NCBI GenBank assembly: GCA_964590835.1
Contig: CAZPYD010000012.1
Location: 1 to 22,048 of the forward strand
From: CAZPYD01 sp964590835
Lineage (GTDB): Bacteria > Patescibacteriota > Minisyncoccia > JAHISW01 > Tagabacteraceae
Length of the DNA: 22,048 nucleotides
Reading direction: 5' to 3'
Under the pieces are notes generated by a model. The model did not search any database. It saw only the letters and a list, made by a program, of their open reading frames with translations, and had not been told where the DNA came from. The first letter of the stretch is position 1, and every line of letters begins with the position of its first letter. This document shows, one piece after another, positions 21,272-22,048 of the stretch. A program made the translations under genes and the position numbers.

Positions 21272-22048
21272 ATGACATCACATGAAATAAGACAAAAATA
21301 TTTAGATTTTTTTGAGAAAAAGGGACACATCATTATCCCCAGTGCTTCTATTATGCCAGAAAACGATCCTACTACGTTGTTTACAGGCTCTGGAATGCAG
21401 CCAATGCTTCCTTATTTACTCGGGGAAAAGCACCCTTCCGGAACAAGAATTGTCGATTCTCAAAAATCTTTTAGAGCTCCTGATATAGAAGACGTAGGTG
21501 ATAACCGCCACACAACTTTTTTTGAAATGCTTGGAAACTGGTCTCTTGGTGACTATTTCAAAAAAGAACAAATAGAATGGGTGTTTGAGTTTTTAACCAA
21601 AGAATTAGAGCTTGATCCAAATAGAATCTATGTGTCTGTTTTTCGCGGTAATAAAAAACTTGGCATACCAAAAGACGAAGAAGCTGTAAAAATATGGCAA
21701 GAACAATTCAACAGTGTTGGAATAGACACCAAAGCAGTAGACATGGCTGAAAAAGAAGGAATGCAAGAAGGTAGGATTTTTTATTACGATGAAAAAGAAA
21801 ACTGGTGGTCTAGGTCTGGCACTCCTAGCCAAATGCCTGTGGGCGAACCTGGTGGCCCTGACTCTGAAATGTTTTGGGACTTTGGTGCTAACCTAAAAAT
21901 CCATGAAAATTCACCATGGAAAGATCAGCCTTGCCACCCAGCTTGCGACTGCGGCAGATTTTTGGAAATAGGAAACAATGTTTTTATGTCATACATAAAA
22001 ACCGAATCTGGTTTTGAACCATTAGAAAATAAAAATATTGACTTTGGT
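21272..22048 (+). CDS. alaS: Alanyl-tRNA synthetase (3' partial)
   Basis: Charges tRNA(Ala). The frame is open from ATG 21272 to the window edge, 259 codons. The class II aminoacylation core is recognisable: RQKYLDFFEKKGH, FTGSGMQPMLPYLLG, SQKSFRAPDIEDVGDNRH, FFEMLGNWSLGDYFKKEQIEW and FLEIGNNVFM. Where most AlaRS proteins have GPCGPCSE, this one has GEPGGPDSEMFWDFG, followed by a Cys-rich CHPACDCG just before FLEIG. The editing and C-terminal domains lie outside the window. It starts 37 bases after mnmA and has no Shine-Dalgarno sequence. Confidence 0.93.
   Translation, partial: MTSHEIRQKYLDFFEKKGHIIIPSASIMPENDPTTLFTGSGMQPMLPYLLGEKHPSGTRIVDSQKSFRAPDIEDVGDNRHTTFFEMLGNWSLGDYFKKEQIEWVFEFLTKELELDPNRIYVSVFRGNKKLGIPKDEEAVKIWQEQFNSVGIDTKAVDMAEKEGMQEGRIFYYDEKENWWSRSGTPSQMPVGEPGGPDSEMFWDFGANLKIHENSPWKDQPCHPACDCGRFLEIGNNVFMSYIKTESGFEPLENKNIDFG

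Noticed and set aside
1..22048. Alternative genetic code (UGA as glycine), CRISPR arrays, tRNA genes, transposases
   Set aside because: No conserved protein needs an in-frame TGA and uvrB ends normally at TGA. I found no spaced direct repeats of CRISPR type, no T-loop-like GGTTCGA signature and no transposase or integrase motifs by eye.

Overview
The window is AT-rich bacterial DNA that looks like a member of the Candidate Phyla Radiation (Patescibacteria), most likely Parcubacteria-like. This placement is inferred from three things: the character of the core proteins (stripped-down UvrA/B/C, a GAPDH of parcubacterial flavour, an unusual AlaRS active-site region), short gene spacing, and core genes that lack a Shine-Dalgarno sequence. 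TGA reads as a stop (for example at the end of uvrB), so the standard bacterial code fits. I saw no tRNA, rRNA, CRISPR array, transposase or integrase.

Layout. 2-2386: an MscS-type channel (5' end outside the window), a small membrane protein and a membrane-anchored putative glycoside hydrolase (DUF4015-like), all on +. 2387-2607: a convergent intergenic stretch with several palindromes and a bidirectional terminator. 2608-3433 (-): a three-gene operon of unknown function with two tiny one-helix membrane proteins. 3582-5041 (+): gap (broken by a one-base frameshift) and rpiB. 5095-5325 (-): a small hypothetical cassette. 5512-6936 (+): gatB. 7054-10305 (+): a 1083-residue protein of unknown function with metallophosphoesterase-like motifs. 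10372-12146 (-): a membrane protein built of three internal repeats and a putative nucleoside deoxyribosyltransferase-like enzyme. 12275-13240 (+): mltG. 13339-13596 (+): a small Cys-containing basic protein. 13750-19780 (+): uvrB, uvrA, a 67-residue hypothetical and uvrC. 19799-19984 (-): a small membrane protein. 20125-22048 (+): mnmA and the first 259 codons of alaS.

Two classes of gene interleave. Core genes (channel, hydrolase, gap, rpiB, gatB, mltG, uvrB, uvrA, uvrC, mnmA, alaS) have no recognisable Shine-Dalgarno sequence. The interspersed unknown genes (59-, 58- and 151-aa operon; 76 aa; 1083 aa; 390 aa; 177 aa; 85 aa; 67 aa; 61 aa) almost all have a strong one. Many of them also have their own promoter and hairpin terminator, so they behave like self-contained cassettes between housekeeping genes.

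The most interesting points are: (1) the Shine-Dalgarno partition; (2) the 1083-aa protein, which appears to contain one degenerate and one intact-looking phosphoesterase-type segment separated by a coiled coil; (3) the excision-repair set, where UvrA lacks its insertion domain and UvrB and UvrC both lack the UVR domains through which they normally meet; (4) the triplicated SR-x-x-NR membrane protein; and (5) palindromic or tandem DNA in or at the ends of uvrB, uvrC and mnmA.
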